NCBI RefSeq assembly: GCF_015704895.1
Contig: NZ_JADQWB010000017.1
Span: forward strand, 56,861-120,860
Direction of reading: 5' to 3'
Length of the DNA: 64,000 bases
From: Agrobacterium leguminum
GTDB taxonomy: Bacteria > Pseudomonadota > Alphaproteobacteria > Rhizobiales > Rhizobiaceae
Positions 62,430 through 64,000 of this stretch are shown piece after piece (positions within the stretch are counted from its first letter, which is position 1; every line of letters begins with the position of its first letter). The notes below the pieces were generated by a model that did no database searches, had not been told where the DNA came from, and saw nothing but the letters and a program-made list of their open reading frames with translations. The translations under genes were made by a program, and so were the position numbers.

Positions 62430-62729
62430 CTATCGAACGTGTGGATCTTTGTCCCGCCGAAGGTGAGATGCCGCGATGGCATCATTCTCCGGCGCCAGCA
62501 GATCATGCTTTTCAGCGAAGGCGGCGAATAGGCCGCGCGCGGTCTCCGCTTCGATCTCGCCGCGCAGTGCCGCACTACAGGCTTTCAGCGCCATCGAGTG
62601 TGCCGTGTCACGCAACGATGCTGGCCATTCGGCAAGATGCCGGTAGGCATCCATGACGCTCCGGACCTCAGCCGGGAAGCCAAGGCCGACAAGGATGGTA
62701 ACTGGTTGTCTGAACATATCGGGTTTCAT
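62430..62729 (-). CDS. DUF982-family protein
   Basis: A 99-residue DUF982 protein: FRQPVTILVGLGFPAEVRSV, DAYRHLAEWPASLRDTAHSM, and LKACSAALRGEIEAETARGL are the family core (usual length about 80). The family is abundant in Rhizobiales with unknown function. GAGAGAGAC precedes the ATG at 62729. It lies downstream of the Hsp20 gene, 72 bases away, on the same strand. Confidence 0.85.
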   Translation of the reverse strand: MKPDMFRQPVTILVGLGFPAEVRSVMDAYRHLAEWPASLRDTAHSMALKACSAALRGEIEAETARGLFAAFAEKHDLLAPENDAIAASHLRRDKDPHVR

Positions 62730-62801
62730 TGTCTCTCTCCTTCCCAACCCGTGATGTTAACGGGCGCCGCTGCGCGCGACGCCCCTTCTCCGCAGTTTCG
62801 G

Positions 62802-63278
62802 TCAGGCGGCCTTTTGCGCTTCGATCTGCACCGGCGCGGTCGACTGCACGAGGGCCGGCTGGGTCTGGATGTCGATCTTCCGCGGCTTCAAGGCCTCGGG
62901 GATCTCACGAACGAGATTGATCGACAGAAGACCATTGTTCAAATCGGCACCATTCACCCTGACATGGTCGGCAAGCTCGAACCGGTGTTCGAACGGACGG
63001 CCGGCAATGCCGCGATGCAGATAACCTTCGGATGCCGTCTCCTGCTTCTTGCCAGTGACCGTCAGCAGATTGGACTGGAAGGTGATGTCGAGATCATCCT
63101 GGGCAAAACCTGCGACCGCGATCGAAATCCGGTAGCTATCATCACCGATCTTGACGATGTCATAGGGCGGCCAGTCGCTGATCGAACGGGCGCGCTGAGC
63201 GTTTTCGAGAAGATTGAACACCCGGTCGAAGCCGACGCTGGAGCGGAAGAGAGGTGCGTAGTCGTAAGATGTTGCCAT
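62802..63278 (-). CDS. Small heat-shock protein Hsp20 (IbpA/HspD type)
   Basis: A 158-residue alpha-crystallin chaperone that holds unfolding proteins. The core runs from PPYDIVKIGDDSYRISIAVA through LTVTGKKQETASEGYLHRGI to AGRPFEHRFELADHVRVNGA with the GLLSINLVREIP end, and the start MATSYDYAPLFRSSVGFDRV is typical of rhizobial HspD-like proteins. ATG at 63278 is chosen because AGGAGG lies eight bases upstream; an ATG at 63284 would be too close. Its leader resembles a ROSE thermometer, so expression is probably heat-induced at translation. Confidence 0.92.
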   Translation of the reverse strand: MATSYDYAPLFRSSVGFDRVFNLLENAQRARSISDWPPYDIVKIGDDSYRISIAVAGFAQDDLDITFQSNLLTVTGKKQETASEGYLHRGIAGRPFEHRFELADHVRVNGADLNNGLLSINLVREIPEALKPRKIDIQTQPALVQSTAPVQIEAQKAA

Positions 63279-63345
63279 AGCCATATCCTCCTTGAAGCAA
63301 CATGGGTACGGAGGCGCCGAAAGGCGGCGCTCCCAGCAAGGCCAG
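63279..63345 (-). promoter_or_regulatory. ROSE-like RNA thermometer in the Hsp20 leader
   Basis: On the minus strand TTGCTTCAAGGAGG (63300-63287) can fold the ribosome site AGGAGG back onto the TTGCT box, the defining hairpin of ROSE elements. A preceding stem (GGAGCGCCGCC and GGCGCCTCC, 63333-63310) gives the second hairpin. Rhizobial hsp20 genes are the classic ROSE carriers. Fold not computed. Confidence 0.65.
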
Positions 63346-63452
63346 CCCTTTATCAGCGGTTGGCGGCAATCGATTTGGTTTTTGAGAATTTAGGATTCAA
63401 GAGCACCAGCCGAAAAAATTTAAGACCTCGCCGACGCACTGAAACCCTTTGC

Positions 63453-63845
63453 TCAGTTGAGGTCATAAACAGCGGCATTGTCCTGGATCTCGCGCAACCC
63501 TTTGTAAGATGCGTGTCGCCAATTACCGTCGTCGGTCCAGCCGCGGAATTCAATTTCCGCGATCAAGGTCGGCTGCGCGTAAACGTAGTTCTTGCCTTTA
63601 GGCGGCACGGCTGGTGTCCGTGTCTTCAGTGTGTCGAGCGTCTTCTTCAGGTAGGCTGCATCCTTTTCCTTGAAGCCCGCGCCGACGGCGCCGACATAGA
63701 CCCAATCGTGGTCCCGGCAAGCCGCCAGCAGGAGGCTGCCAATCCCACCTTGGGCAACCGCCGACTGCTCGTAGCCGACGATCATGAAACTCTTGCTCTG
63801 CACGCACTTGATCTTCAGCCAGTGGCCGGTCCGAACAGAGCGGTA
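63453..63845 (-). pseudogene. C-terminal fragment of an ATP-dependent DNA ligase (LigD type)
   Basis: The frame reads SPYRSVRTGHWLKIKCVQSK, SFMIVGYEQSAVAQGGIGSL, LLAACRDHDWVYVGAVGAGF and AQPTLIAEIEFRGWTDDGNW then RHASYKGLRE, the OB-fold end of LigD-like ligases used in end joining. WLKIK is the ligase motif V. The adenylation domain with the catalytic Lys is absent because the similarity ends near 63845, so only the last 130 residues remain. From 63846 to the end I see no gene. Confidence 0.75.
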
Positions 63846-64000
63846 GGGGCTTATCTCGATGTTTGGCGATGACGTATAGCGCGGCGATCAGGATGAGACG
63901 CTGGCGACAATCTGGATGAGATTCTTAGGTCGCGGTCGGGCTCAAGTTATCATGCTGATTGTCGCTGACAAGTTCTTCGTCGTTTTCTGATTGTCGCTCC

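Noticed and set aside
1..64000. CRISPR array, tRNA or rRNA genes, replication origin genes
   Set aside because: No regularly spaced repeats, cloverleaf-like sequences, rRNA segments or repABC-like genes were recognised on either strand.

Overview
The window is high-GC alphaproteobacterial accessory DNA, most likely part of a conjugative plasmid (or a large integrated plasmid-like element) from a Rhizobiaceae-type host such as Rhizobium, Agrobacterium, Ensifer or Ochrobactrum. The evidence is a Ti-type oriT sequence beside traC-traD-traG, a complete VirB1-VirB11 operon, and the set of DUF736, DUF932, DUF1173, DUF2493, DUF982, DUF5983, ParB-like and Sno-type methylase/helicase genes that recurs on rhizobial plasmids. 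No rRNA, tRNA, CRISPR array or repABC replication genes were found. A TraA relaxase is expected just left of position 1.

Layout. 1-3.1 kb: oriT-like site, traC, traD, traG (coupling protein) and a WGR protein. 3.0-5.0 kb: a PemK-like gene and decayed IS110 and IS1182 elements. 5.0-8.3 kb: metabolic cargo (ornithine cyclodeaminase-like gene behind a SoxR-type promoter, LysR regulator, tautomerase, LysE exporter). 8.3-12.6 kb: four toxin-antitoxin modules; three have an intact antitoxin and a broken toxin, and the fourth, VapBC, is intact. 12.6-20.4 kb: a membrane protein and an operon of Sno-helicase/adenine methylase, Toprim protein and SLOG/DUF2493 protein. 20.6-24.2 kb: a recombinase remnant and an orphan TadE/TadG-like cluster. 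24.9-30.2 kb: AraC regulator, globin-coupled chemoreceptor and a CHASE4-GGDEF-EAL protein. 30.4-34.1 kb: unrecognised ORFs that look recently acquired. 34.2-41.9 kb: plasmid backbone (DUF1173, DUF932, a broken TA pair, DUF5983, an ArdB gene with an early stop, a large ParB-like protein). 43.3-57.3 kb: a RES-Xre module, virB11 to virB1 plus a TrbM-like gene on the minus strand, a divergent winged-helix regulator, and a second RES-Xre module. 57.6-64 kb: small membrane proteins, remnants (siderophore-interacting protein, Fic, LigD end), a HAD phosphatase, and an Hsp20 gene with a ROSE-like leader.

How it works together. Relaxosome accessory proteins (TraC, TraD), the coupling protein TraG and the VirB secretion channel form a complete mating apparatus once the relaxase outside the window is added. 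This oriT/traCDG plus VirB-type channel combination is the one known from pAtC58-like plasmids. The backbone genes (ArdB, ParB-like, DUF932, methylase/helicase, DUF2493) are plausible establishment or anti-defence functions, several behind similar purine-rich leaders. Stability appears to come from many toxin-antitoxin modules, most now decayed, with two NAD-targeting RES modules bracketing the channel operon. The c-di-GMP protein, oxygen-sensing receptor, SoxR-driven genes and LysE exporter look like niche cargo.
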